From Glycine soja (taxonomy: Eukaryota; Streptophyta; Magnoliopsida; Fabales; Fabaceae), in contig NC_041011.1 of the NCBI RefSeq assembly GCF_004193775.1, forward strand, positions 47,127,167-47,191,166: 64,000 nucleotides of DNA. Reading direction: 5' to 3'. Positions 13,101 to 24,617 of this stretch are shown here, in pieces. The position numbers and the translations under genes were made by a program. Below the pieces are notes generated by a model. The model was given only the letters and a program-made list of their open reading frames with translations, did not search any database and was not told where the DNA came from. Positions within the stretch are counted from its first letter, which is position 1. The number at the start of each line of letters is the position of its first letter.

Positions 13101-16100
13101 CAACCATCAATCACAGTGCCAAACAAGGATATAGATAAGCAGAGTTCATACTCTTGATCAGGTCATAACGGATGGAAACAAAAAATGCAATAAAAATAAA
13201 GTTGAAACCAAAAAAATTAAAAAGCAGCAAAAAGGTGTCTGTTTTTCAGCCACGTCTAACTTTAGTGCCGCCATTGCTAGCTAGTGTCTTTTATTTTATT
13301 TCTTTCTTTTTTGTCGTCACTGTTTCACACATTTTATGATAGCCAGAAGAGGGTGCATTTTAAATGAGTGGAATTGTCTTCTTATGGAGCTTCATTAATT
13401 CCAGTTATGTGGCCTCTGGCATAAAATTAATATTACCAAGAGGAAATTTGATTTCAATTTTGGACTAAATGGAACTACTCTAAAAAATTTGGTATGCGCA
13501 TTAGACTCATGGGTTATTTATTAGATGTAAGGAAAATTCTAGTCAACAAGAAACGGGTACAGGAGACCACCTGATGATGATAGTTTAATTTATACTATTA
13601 TTGATTGAATAGTATTATTATAATTTATTTTGTAAAAAAAAAAAGTATTAGTATAATTTGTATTTGACCACTACATACCTTTGACTTTGCACTGGTTTAG
13701 ATTGAAAAGTTTTGCAGGGAATGTGGGACATGGACGCAGAAGAAACGATCAATGGAGAAAACCTAGTGACTAATAACTATAGAGAAGTCATAAACATGCA
13801 TGTTAATTTATAAGCATGTACGACAATTTAGTGTTGGAAAATTTAAATGAAGTGTAAGATTTGCAACATGATTAAATAAAATTCGTTTATATTTGACTCC
13901 TCTAAAATAAAATATATTTTATAATAAGATGAAATGCAAAATTATAATCATTAGTTAAAAAATAATAATTAAAATTATGATAAAACACATGTGCATACAT
14001 TATTATGAAATTATTAAAATGTTGAAATTTTAATTAAAAATACTGATAACTTCATATATTGTGTTTTCTAAAATATTTAATACATTTTAAAGGGGTCAAG
14101 TTCTACTTTCTACTTTTCGACTCCTGTATATAGTAAATTGTTCTTTTTGCATAATTAATTCTGGACATTTTGGTATTAAAGAGTTACAACTATAGGAATA
14201 TCAAAATGGGTTTAGTTTGATGAGTTAACCTAATGAACTTGATATAAAATATAGTTTGGGTTGAAAAATATAAGTCTAAAATTGATTTTCTCCAATTGAC
14301 ACAATCCAAAAATTTATTAGCTTGATGTGGGTGAGTCTTTCCTCTCAATAATATTTTTCAATCCATGAAATTCAAATTTAATTCTACTCAGATTAATTTA
14401 ATGTTGAAATTTAGGATATTCAAATTATTAGAATTTAATTAAACAAAGTATTTAATTCATTCCAATGTTAACATTTTTTATCTCATAAAAGTGGTAAATG
14501 ATTTTAAGTGTGTTTTGATGTTAGATTCATCAGTAATGTTTTAAAACAGGTTTACATGTCTTATTCCATCAACCTTTAAAATAGGATAGAATCAATTTAC
14601 TCATGTTTTAAAAATGGGGTGAGAAATATTTATAAAAAATATATATATATATAAATAATATAAAAAAGTAAAAAATAAGTTATGGAGGTTAATTAAGTTG
14701 ATAACTGTGTATGAAATGTCATCACTCAACATAAATAATATACATCAGCATTTCTCTTCGTCAATTTGAAAATTAAATATATAACACTGTCTAGCTAGGT
14801 GTAAAGCAAAGTCAATTTTAGAAAAATGAAAAACAAATATATAATGAAACCTATGTTCTTATTTTAAAGTTTCAAACAAGAAACCATCTCAAAAGCCAGA
14901 CAGCAATAATCCCTTGGTCGAAATTGATCTAGTAAGTTGAAAAGCAAACCTTCTTGCTATCTTATAAGTCAATATCCGTTATAGTGTCATCTGTCCATTA
15001 AAATTATTGACTAACTATACTAACATCATTATCGCTGTTATTTATCTTGTTATTATAGTTCAAATGATCACATGTTGACTCTTGAGTCATAACAACTCGA
15101 CTTTGTAGGTATATATATGCGGGTAATTTAGTCCTTAATTAACAAAAATAACCCAAAATTTTGTTGCATGTTTTTGTCAAATAATGGTGTGGATAGGTGG
15201 CTTTACATAATTTGGAAGACTTTTTTCTCTCTCTAAAATATAAGTATTATAAAATTTTGTAAGTTATAATTATTGGTAAAGACAAGCATATAAAACAATG
15301 ATTGATGAAATGACAAATAATAATATTGAAGCTAAAAAGTAAACAAGTTTGTCAACAAAAAGAAAGAAGAGTTCATACTTTGCCAATATGGGACGCTCCG
15401 CCCCCGCGGCCGTGGTGCCCTAACTGTAGCCCCTTGTCGCACTCGCACAACGGCACACCTCTCACGGCATGTTTGAATCAAGTCTTTTAAACATTGATTT
15501 TTTGGCCCAGGTTCAAAAACTGACTTTAAAATAAATATTATATAAATCATTATATACAGGAGGGTTTTCTTAATCATCAAAGTATTTATTACTTTTATCT
15601 AATCAACCCGAAAATCTAGTTATCAATAATGGTTAGTTTAAGTGGATTGAGTTTGCACTACTCTTAAATATACGATCAGAAGATCAAATTAAAATCTTAC
15701 TTAAGCAATCAAGTTCAATTTTACTTAGACAAAAATATATTTAATATATATAATAAATTTGTTAATTTTTATAAAAATATTTTAAAATTATAGTAATGAT
15801 AATTAAAAAAATCACACAATACTAATGTAAGTTATATCAATTATTAGATCATCAACAATTTTCATATAAAATATAATTTTTATTTATCTAACTCTTCAAT
15901 TATATCTATATATTACTTTAATTGTTTATATCAAATTTGATTAAAATTAAATAATTATAAAAAGATAATCAAATAATTATATATTATTTTAAAAATATAT
16001 ATCACATCAATTTTAATTCATACAAATGAGTTATCGAATAACTTTATGTCAATTCATTTTTACAAATGATATATGTGAAATAAACTTTTAATTTATTAGT

Positions 16101-16560
16101 TAATTCTAAAATAAAATTATTCAACTAATAGTTATTAAATGATATAATAGTATAAGTCGATGGTGTAATTTGATAGAAGGTATCAAATAAAAATTAATTT
16201 TTTTTCTCTGATTTTTATTGAAGGTTAAATGACTAACCTAATAAAGACAACTTCAGCACCTTAAAAATAAAACAATTTCCCTTAAATCCGGTCATATATT
16301 TATGCAGTTCTTGATATGTACGAAACAAATACTTAGTAAAATACAATTGTTATCCAACGATATATAGAGAAATAAGGTAATCTGTGTGAGCAGGAAAAAA
16401 AAAGTAATCTCTATGAACCAAAAACACGAGATGTATTTCACAAAATAAAATAAAAACACGAGAACTACATGGAATTAAGAAACATCACAGTCACAGATGC
16501 AGAAAATACTGACAAGTGACGTTCAATAAAAAAAATATAAAAAGTAGCATCATCAAACAA
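13101..16560. other. AT-rich intergenic DNA
   Basis: No gene is supported. The segment is AT-rich throughout except for a GC-rich patch at 15390-15470, listed separately. Confidence 0.65.
15390..15470. other. isolated GC- and CpG-rich patch
   Basis: About 80 bp with many CG dinucleotides (for example GCTCCGCCCCCGCGGCCG near 15395-15412) stand in DNA that is otherwise mostly A and T. The minus strand is open here for 82 codons, but the translation (Arg/Pro rich) matches no family I recognise. It may be a fragment of a transposon, of organelle or rDNA origin, or a captured exon. I cannot decide between these. Confidence 0.4.
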
Positions 16561-19500
16561 TTTGCATTTTCAACCTGGGCTTTCTAATGTTTTTGGTGAA
16601 AACTGGGCCTTAAAGTAGAAAACAATAACCACCATTTCCTTCGAATGAGTTGGAAAGATTTCTTGCATGCTGGATTATTGTTTTTAAATTACCCTTTTCA
16701 ATCTTTTTCTATCACTATCATTCACTTATTTTACTCCTCATGCTGTCTCTCTTTTGTGTAAAATATGATGTGCAAAAATTGTATAAAAATTACTCACATC
16801 CCCCCACACTAACTTAAATCACGTGCATTCATCCTCTGGACGAAGTAAGAGTATGGACTAGTGCGATTCTTCTTTTCTTATTCATGATTGAAAGTTGAAA
16901 CCAAACACTTTAGATGGACGGAATTTCTTGAATTTGGTAGAAATCACTTTCTCATACCAAACCACCTCTAAAGGAGGAGAAAAGGCCACTTTTTATTGGT
17001 CCAATTTTTACCCTTACAATCTTTATTGACTTGTGACATTTTGCATTCTAAAAAGGATCCTTAAAACCATGACAAACCAAACCGAACAAGGAATTGTAAG
17101 CATGGTCCCTGGATAAAATTTATGAGAAAATTGCATATGCAATTACCAGAGAAATATTGATGCTGATTATATTCCCATTTTCATTACAGGCAATTCACTG
17201 GCGCAAATTGGAAATAAATAAATAATAAGTTCATAAACGCTGTACTCACAAGAATTGTAGCAGTAAAATGTAAAATTTACCGTCTTACACAATCTGGTTA
17301 CACTGGATACACATGACACTTCACTATCTGCAGTCAATTGGATAGCTGTAACCAGGTAATTAGGCAGTAAACCGGTATGCACGGTTAAAATCCCCAATCC
17401 ATTTTCACAACAGCAACAAAAAATATTAAAAATCAAATGAAAAATAAAGCACAAGGGTGGGAATAAATTGGATAAGAAGTTGACACCTATCTAAATTTTG
17501 GAAAGATTTACGATGTTATAGATTAGTCTAAAAGACACGACAATAATCTCTTACCCAAATTCCCACTTACCCCAACAATATAAATCAATCCCAGAAAGCA
17601 AACTCCAATAACTTTTTTAAGTATTAGTAAGCCTCCAATACTCAGAAAGTAGAACACAAGTTCAGCTATTGTACTGCATCCATGATTGAGGCTTTTTTCT
17701 TCTTTCCTTTTTTCAAGATCAACCATTAAAGCTATCAATTCAGGTCCTGGATTTCTTGAGCATCAGATACTAGTCAAAAGTAATGAGCAAAAGCATTGAT
17801 CCTCTGCAAAGCCTAGTGTTCTAATGATTACAATTTTGATGGACAAAATATTCTCACAAGTTTAGAACACCATTTTTTGCAGCCTCTAAGATCAACAAAA
17901 CAGAAAATTCCTTACAGGGTAGTAAATCTATACGGAACAAATATTTCTGTTGGTTACTCAAACAGCCCCAACCATGAGAATAGGAATAAGAGCCAAGCAT
18001 TTGAGTGTGTTGGATAATGAGATAGATTAAGAAAAGAAATTGGTGTCAAGCATATAATCAGACTTATGAATCCCAAAAATTATCAGCTATATTTAATTTG
18101 TAAAATTAAGTACTTATCAGTTAAAAACCATCAGCTTTATAGCATAGCCAGGAGATATATCATGAGTACCATTTGTAGACGTTTAAACATAAATGAAAAT
18201 GATAATTTTTCCAATTACTCCACAAATAAACATATTTCCCTTCACCCCTTTTGCATTCATTGGACTCCCTACATAATGCTGAAGTACTGATAGAAGTAAT
18301 CATTCATTAACAAACATAGGATCTAGCTCCAAATAAAGATGTAATCCACTAAAAGTAGGATGTTTATACCTATATTCATCTACACTAATATAAAGAGAAC
18401 ATCTCTCAAAGTCCTTCACTTCAATAAAAAAATAAATAAAAATCAACTACCACCAGTATGGAAGTAAACAACAGGTCAGGTTTGGGATGGATTCAACCTC
18501 CACACCCAAAATTCAAATAACAGAGAATTTCCATATAAGGGGTTCTATACCTATGGACACTGGTTAAGGAGAATTTAAGTAAATGATTCGATTACTTGAA
18601 GACGAGTATTAAATTATTTTTATGCTTTAAAGTTTCAATGTAATAAATTCTTTCCTTTTCATTAAATACTTTATTGTTTTGTTTTCTTAACTATAGCCCC
18701 TAAGGATACTCTAGCAATCTCATATTAAATAAAGTGTTGTTACTAGTTTAAATATTTCTAGAGGTATTCAATTAAAAGTTCAAGGCATAAGACAGCACAC
18801 CCATATGCAAATAAGAACTCCCCTACACCACATCCACATTCAATCAAATGTGTTTTTTCTCACCCATACCTGCATTTGAGTAGGGTAAATAATGCTAAAT
18901 GGGTGACCTACACCAATTTACATCCCTGCATTCAATTTTTTTTTAAAATATTTTATCATGCAATTACGCTCATATCATGGTTGCCCTTGACGGTAGAAAA
19001 GGTATAAAGAATCACACATTTATGCTCCCCATATGGAGTTGAACCTAATTTCACAGCAAGTTGAACACAGGGCATTTACCCCAAGAGACACAGAGCACCA
19101 ATACACCCTTCATGATATATTAAATGCATTTTACATCACATACACCAACAGAATAAATATGGCTTTAAGATAAATTCATAAGGTCATCTTGCACACAAAC
19201 GGATTTACATAAACACATTAAATCCAATACAATCAATCTCTGAAACGATGATTATCATCTCCAGTTGTGCATTAAGGTATAATTTTATTGGAAAATCTCC
19301 CCATTTCATCAGCTAATAATAGACTACAAATTACAAACATAAATTCACGGTATTCTCAATGCTAAAAATATGTCAATCTTATTCCTAGCACCAAATATAG
19401 GGACACTTTAAAAAAATCCCTCAATAAGAAGAGCTGAATTATAAAAAAGAAAACTCAGCTTTAATAATAAATTAAAATCAAGACAATTGGAACCAAAATT

Positions 19501-20518
19501 ATAACTAAACCAGGAGAAAGAAATATTGTGAACAGTTAGATAAATAGAAATTCCGGGTCATTAACCTAATAGTGTAAGGCTGTAAGCTTTTAGCAAGATT
19601 TGGTTCTCAACATAGTACCAAAGCCTTACGAGTTATGATCAAATAGTCAATAGTTTGATCCTTGGCACCCCTATCTTTCATAACTAAAAGTTTCAGCACA
19701 AGTTAAGGCCCATGCTTTGTCCATCACTCCATCCTTTATTCCCGAAAAGGTTTTCCTATGATGAACATGTTAGAGATATAAAAGCATTTCCAAGTCTGTA
19801 TATAATCATTGACTTGGTGGCCAGGAGTTTGACCCTAACTACCCATAGTTTAGACAATTATAAGATTAAAAAATAAAAAAACAAAACTAGTTAACAACTC
19901 AGAGTATTAAAAAATTAAAATACCTAATTGTATTGATCAATAAGAAAAAGATACAAATAGGAGTACGTGTATGCTTACTTGAGAGCTAGTTAACAACTCA
20001 TAATAATTCCTTACAACCTAACTAATTAGTACAACAAACATAGTTGATTAATATCCTGTAATAGGGATTTCCAAGAAAAAATTGCCATGTATTCCAGCAA
20101 AGAGTGACAAAATGAAAAAAAAAAACAACAACAAAAACAAAAAACTTAACAGCAATAGTCTAACCATAGATGGAAATAAAAAATAACCAGAACAATATAT
20201 ACAGGCTGTAAAAAAATGAAAGGACAGACAATATGTAATATTAGAAAATTAATATTACAAAATAAAAAGATTAACGGTGTTTCAGCTACCCAGTCTTTGA
20301 ACATAGGCAACAAAACTTCAGTAGAGCCTAATAATTATGCACTACTCTTAAATTTAAACAATACAAGCAGGAGTGAGAGTTAGATTTGCAAAGTTCCCCA
20401 ATAAAAAAACCCATAGTTTCAACTAAACAAACCACATCTTACCAAAGACAGCAAAAACAAGAAAAATGGAGCACCATGCATGTAATGCAATTGCCACAAA
20501 GCTTGCAAGAGCGCTGAC
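16561..20518. other. downstream flank of the trihelix gene; no separate gene seen
   Basis: The base composition is milder than further left, but no long frame or domain appears on either strand. Read on the minus strand, a good splice donor (TTTG/GTAAGA) lies about 80 bases beyond the trihelix stop, and acceptor-like CTTTGCAG occurs near 17800. The region could therefore hold a spliced 3' untranslated exon of the trihelix gene. This is only a possibility; transcript data would be needed to place it. Confidence 0.3.
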
Positions 20519-21853
20519 CTATTTAAAGCCAGTGCCCATTTCCTTTCGCTTCAGTTCTAAAGAAATCCGTTCATTTTCAAGCTTCATTCTTTCATTTTCT
20601 AGACTCAGCTTCTCCAACTCCCGATCCTTTTTCTTACTAAACCTCTGCCACTTGAATCTCTGTTTCTCTAGTTCCAGCATCTCGACCTGAATTTGTAGCT
20701 TTTGTTCTTCTAACTGAAGTGTGCGAGATTCAACCCATTGCTTCTGTAACCAAGCTGCTTTCATGCCTTCAGGTAAACCTTGATTCACATCAGATGGGAT
20801 CATCTGTCCATGGGGATATGAACTTTTGTTGTAGTCCTGACAATTTAAAGAGTTACCAAAAGTATTAGCATCTTCTTGGCCTTGGCATTGTTTCAATTTC
20901 TTCATAGATCCACCTAATGGCCCATATATTCCTCTACTATCACCATGAGAAGCACAATTCTCTTCAAAGTCATCATGATCATCAATTTCCACATCTTGAT
21001 CATCTTCATCATGATGGGACCTTCTCATATCATCATCATGATCATCTCTATTTCGGAGAGCTAACTGCAGTGAACGTTGCAATGCAGGATCATGGGGTAA
21101 ATGCAACCTGTTGCCATTATGATAAGAACACATCTCTTCATAGAACAAGTGTTTTGAACTCAATATTTTCCGAACGTCGTCCTTTTCTTTCTCAGAAAGA
21201 AAATCTATTACATCCAACAGCACAGGATTTTCAACAACCTGACAAGAAGTGCCCCTCCCTAGCATATCATTAAGCTTTTTATACCTTTTATTAAGGTCAT
21301 TAAATTTATCCTCACATTGCTGAGGTGAAACATGATAACCCCTTTCAGCCATGACCTTGGAAACAGATTTCCACTTACCCTTCTTCTGTAAGACCGCAAA
21401 CTTTCTTCTTCCGCTGCTACCACCATCAGCAGTTACATCCTCACCTATATAAGAAACAGCTGTTATCAGAAGCTTTACCATCTTATCAGTCCACTTCACA
21501 CGCTGCCAAGGTGATCCTTTCTTCCCTCTAGTTGTTTCATGGTGACAATCAACACCATCCTCGGTATAGCTCGGCTCGTCTTCCTCACTCGCCGAGTTTT
21601 TACTTCTGTCTCCTTTACTAAAGTCAGCCAATGAAATGGTTTGGTCACAGTTCTGCATGGTTCCCATTGTAAGTGGAAAACCATCATGAACGGCGGAATG
21701 TACAGAAGACCCTTGTCGCGGATGAGTTTGATGTTGATGCATGGAATGGGGATGTTGTGCTTGATGCTGAACCCGAATTGATCCCGGCAAATCAAAGCCA
21801 CCAAAAGAAGTCCCACCTTGAATTATACCTCCCTGTGGCAAATTCCCTTCCAT
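20519..21853 (-). CDS. trihelix transcription factor, GT-gamma-like, 444 aa
   Basis: This is an uninterrupted single-exon frame and a probable nuclear DNA-binding protein. The start is the first in-frame ATG (21853); the frame is open a little further upstream but only without an ATG. The N-terminus is rich in Gly, His and Gln. The trihelix domain spans about residues 112-200, with the spaced tryptophans that define the family at W116, W121 and W161 (PWQRVKW, GKWKSV) and the third helix around QCEDKFNDLNKRYKKL. The middle has an Asp/His-rich acidic stretch, and the C-terminal 90 residues form a long charged helix (likely coiled coil: LEEQKLQIQVEMLELEKQ). This layout matches the Arabidopsis AT1G21200/AT1G76870 group, related to HRA1, a hypoxia-response regulator. 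Target genes cannot be read from sequence. I am confident in the family and moderately confident in the clade. Confidence 0.9.
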   Translation of the reverse strand: MEGNLPQGGIIQGGTSFGGFDLPGSIRVQHQAQHPHSMHQHQTHPRQGSSVHSAVHDGFPLTMGTMQNCDQTISLADFSKGDRSKNSASEEDEPSYTEDGVDCHHETTRGKKGSPWQRVKWTDKMVKLLITAVSYIGEDVTADGGSSGRRKFAVLQKKGKWKSVSKVMAERGYHVSPQQCEDKFNDLNKRYKKLNDMLGRGTSCQVVENPVLLDVIDFLSEKEKDDVRKILSSKHLFYEEMCSYHNGNRLHLPHDPALQRSLQLALRNRDDHDDDMRRSHHDEDDQDVEIDDHDDFEENCASHGDSRGIYGPLGGSMKKLKQCQGQEDANTFGNSLNCQDYNKSSYPHGQMIPSDVNQGLPEGMKAAWLQKQWVESRTLQLEEQKLQIQVEMLELEKQRFKWQRFSKKKDRELEKLSLENERMKLENERISLELKRKEMGTGFK

Positions 21854-22480
21854 TGCTTCACGCAAACCACAACCCAAATCAGAACAATGAACCCATTAGA
21901 CAACAAATCCAAGCTCCAACCCAATTTCTTTCACCCCTTTTCACCTTATCTACAGATTAAAATCATGCAAACCCATTTATGCTCAATCATCCAACAGTTT
22001 ATTCAATCTCATCCATTACACTCTATATCTTCAAATAAAAATAGCCATCATTCTAACAGAAATCTCTCTACCAAATATCATTTCAGAGAGACCATTAGAC
22101 CAATATCTCAAATCCACATACATAAAAAACTCACATGCCAACAGAGTGACACAGTTCCAAAACAACACCCAGATGCAAAACAAAGGAAAAAGGTTCAACA
22201 AGTGCAGAAAAACAGCATCAAAAACCTTCAAGGCTTATCAACAAGGAAGCTAAGCTACTTATCTGCTGAAAACCTGCAAAGGACCGCACTCTCATAAGCC
22301 CAAAAAAAGGACCTTTTTGCAACCAAGCTCAGAATCCAGAGCTGAAGATCACGAGAAACACATCTCCCCCTATCACGAAGAGAAAGAGTTTGAAGGCCGT
22401 GAAAACTGAAAAGAACCCCACCAAAAAGGGAGAAAAGAATATTAGGAAAACCTAGTGGGAAAAAAAAAACGTACACAACC
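21854..22480 (-). other. probable 5' leader and proximal promoter of the trihelix gene
   Basis: Upstream of the trihelix ATG the minus strand is rich in CT and GA tracts and much less AT-rich than the DNA beyond 22500, as expected of a transcribed leader. A CTTTGCAG/GT sequence near 22270-22280 could mark a leader intron boundary. Open frames on both strands here have no recognisable domain. Confidence 0.4.
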
Positions 22481-24617
22481 ATGAGAAAAAGCCGTGTGAT
22501 ATAATTAGTGAATGACCTTTTGTTGTTTAGTGAAAGATTATACAAAAATTAATTAAATTATTATTTTTTTACACAATTACTTAATTAATGAATATACTAA
22601 TTATCGTATAATTTCATGTTATTCTTGAACGCCACTGGCACTTTGCTTAAAAATAATGTAACAAAAAATAATTCGAGAGAGACCCGTATTTTTCTCTAAC
22701 AAAAAAAAGTTAATTAAAAAGCACAAAGTTTAGATCCTCTTTCTTGGTTATTTGTAGTGTTACTTTTTAATTAAAATTAAACTTTTATCTCAATAATTCA
22801 TATAGGATTTTTAATGTGTCGGTTAATAAAATGAAACTCTTTTTTGCTAAGCCTTTTTTTTTTGTAAAAGCATAAAATGAAACTCTAGTTTTAATTAAGA
22901 AATCACGCAATAATTAAATGTATGAGATATTATACTAAGCCTTTTTTTTTAACAAAAATATAGAAGTGGTTATGTGTCAAACTAATTTAATAGTTGTTGT
23001 ACATAAGACGCAAGGGATAGAAAGAAAAGAAGCTTAACAGGAGGTTCAATGTATTGGGAAATCTAGTGGGTCCCACCCAAGGCAAGTTGGTCTCGCATTA
23101 AAAAAAAAAAAATACATATTGCATATATTATACATTTTGTTAGGAATAATTGAAGATAACGCCAAGCATATTATAGTCGGCACAAAATGATCTTTTTGTT
23201 GCAACTTGGCAGTCCAACAGAGATCTAACTAAGCATAAAACAATGTCATGTTCATGCATCCTCTCTTACTTTTGATTTAATAAATCCATCCTCCCATATA
23301 ATTTGAACTTGAACGGACAATATTATATGATTATTGGAGGAAAGTGTGGGGGAATCAGAGCTCTAAAATCAAATATTGAACTCCTTTCTAGACGATGACA
23401 AAAGTGGCGTAATTTTTTTTTAATGACAACTTGCAATGCGTCATTCTAATTCGCAAATATAGAGTATTGGAAATGTGTCATTCTTAGTCTCAATTGTAGA
23501 CTATTGGAACAAGTGGGCATCGGTTATACATGGCTGACTCAATGATTCTCTGGTTAAAAGTATATTTTAATATACATGTATTTAAGAAATATAAAGTTGA
23601 AGCTATAGTAGCATAATCAGTATTTTTATCTGAGCATGTGAATGGTATGAAGTACATCAATCCCACTCACCCCCACCAAAAAGCATGTATAATTCGATAA
23701 AACATTGTAAATAGAATTGTTTAACTGTTAAATTCTGATTATATAAATATATTAAACAGGTATAAATAAGTATCCGCACTGTAAAAATTTTGTTCTTAAT
23801 TAGTTAATTACCCGTAGTTAAACCTACACTACCAAAAAATTGTTGGTCAATCAGGTTCAGATTTTTTAAAAAAGATCTTGTGTTCGAATACTTTGTATAA
23901 ATAAAATATAGTTGAGAGGAAATTTTTTACTGAGCAGCCAGACTTTTTAACAAAAATTATTCAACAAATATAAGAGCGGAACCATCAAATAAGGTTAAGG
24001 GGGCAAAATTATAAATTTACATACACTCTACTCATCAACAAAAAATATTAGAGGGGAACGATTTATTTTTTTCTTGTACATATTAAAAGGCTTTTGTTAG
24101 TAGGGGGCAGCCACCCCTATAGGATAATGCCTGGTTTCGGATCTGAGCAAATATCATTCTGACAAAAAAAAAAAAAAAAACTCAACAAATAGGTATATAT
24201 CTTACCCATTTGTATATTAAAACCCCTACAAAATGTGAGTTTATTATCCGAAGACTAAAAAGAATAATTTGTAAAATTTAGTAACTAAGAAAAAATACCT
24301 CTCAAATTCTATTACTAAAACAGGAATTAAGTCAAAAATAAAAATGTTATGAATGCAGAAAAAAATGTAAAAACAATAAAATAAGTATTTATACATAAAT
24401 AAAATAATAAGATTATAATAATTAATATTATAAAACTATCTACATAAATTATTTGTTATTAAAATTTAAAATATTTAGATATAACTAATGAAATAATTTT
24501 TCTAAAGCACAAAACATTAACAAGTTTTCTTAACATATACATGACCATGTATGTGTGTAACAATTAGATAACAATTGCTTGTAAGTAGCGAAAGACAAAG
24601 AATGCTTTCTTCCAGCT
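22481..24617. other. intergenic DNA between trihelix and FBPase
   Basis: AT-rich with no supported gene. It holds a SINE-like remnant around 23838-23990. A possible transposon end lies near 24085-24150, where G-rich and C-rich strings (TAGGGGGCAGCCACCCCT) resemble other transposon termini in this window. Confidence 0.5.
23838..23990 (+). mobile_element. possible SINE remnant (tRNA-type promoter)
   Basis: TTGGTCAATCAGG resembles a decayed polymerase III A box. TGTTCGAATAC at 23881-23891 resembles a B box (consensus GGTTCGAANCC) at suitable spacing. No target-site duplication was found, so the limits are approximate. Confidence 0.3.
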
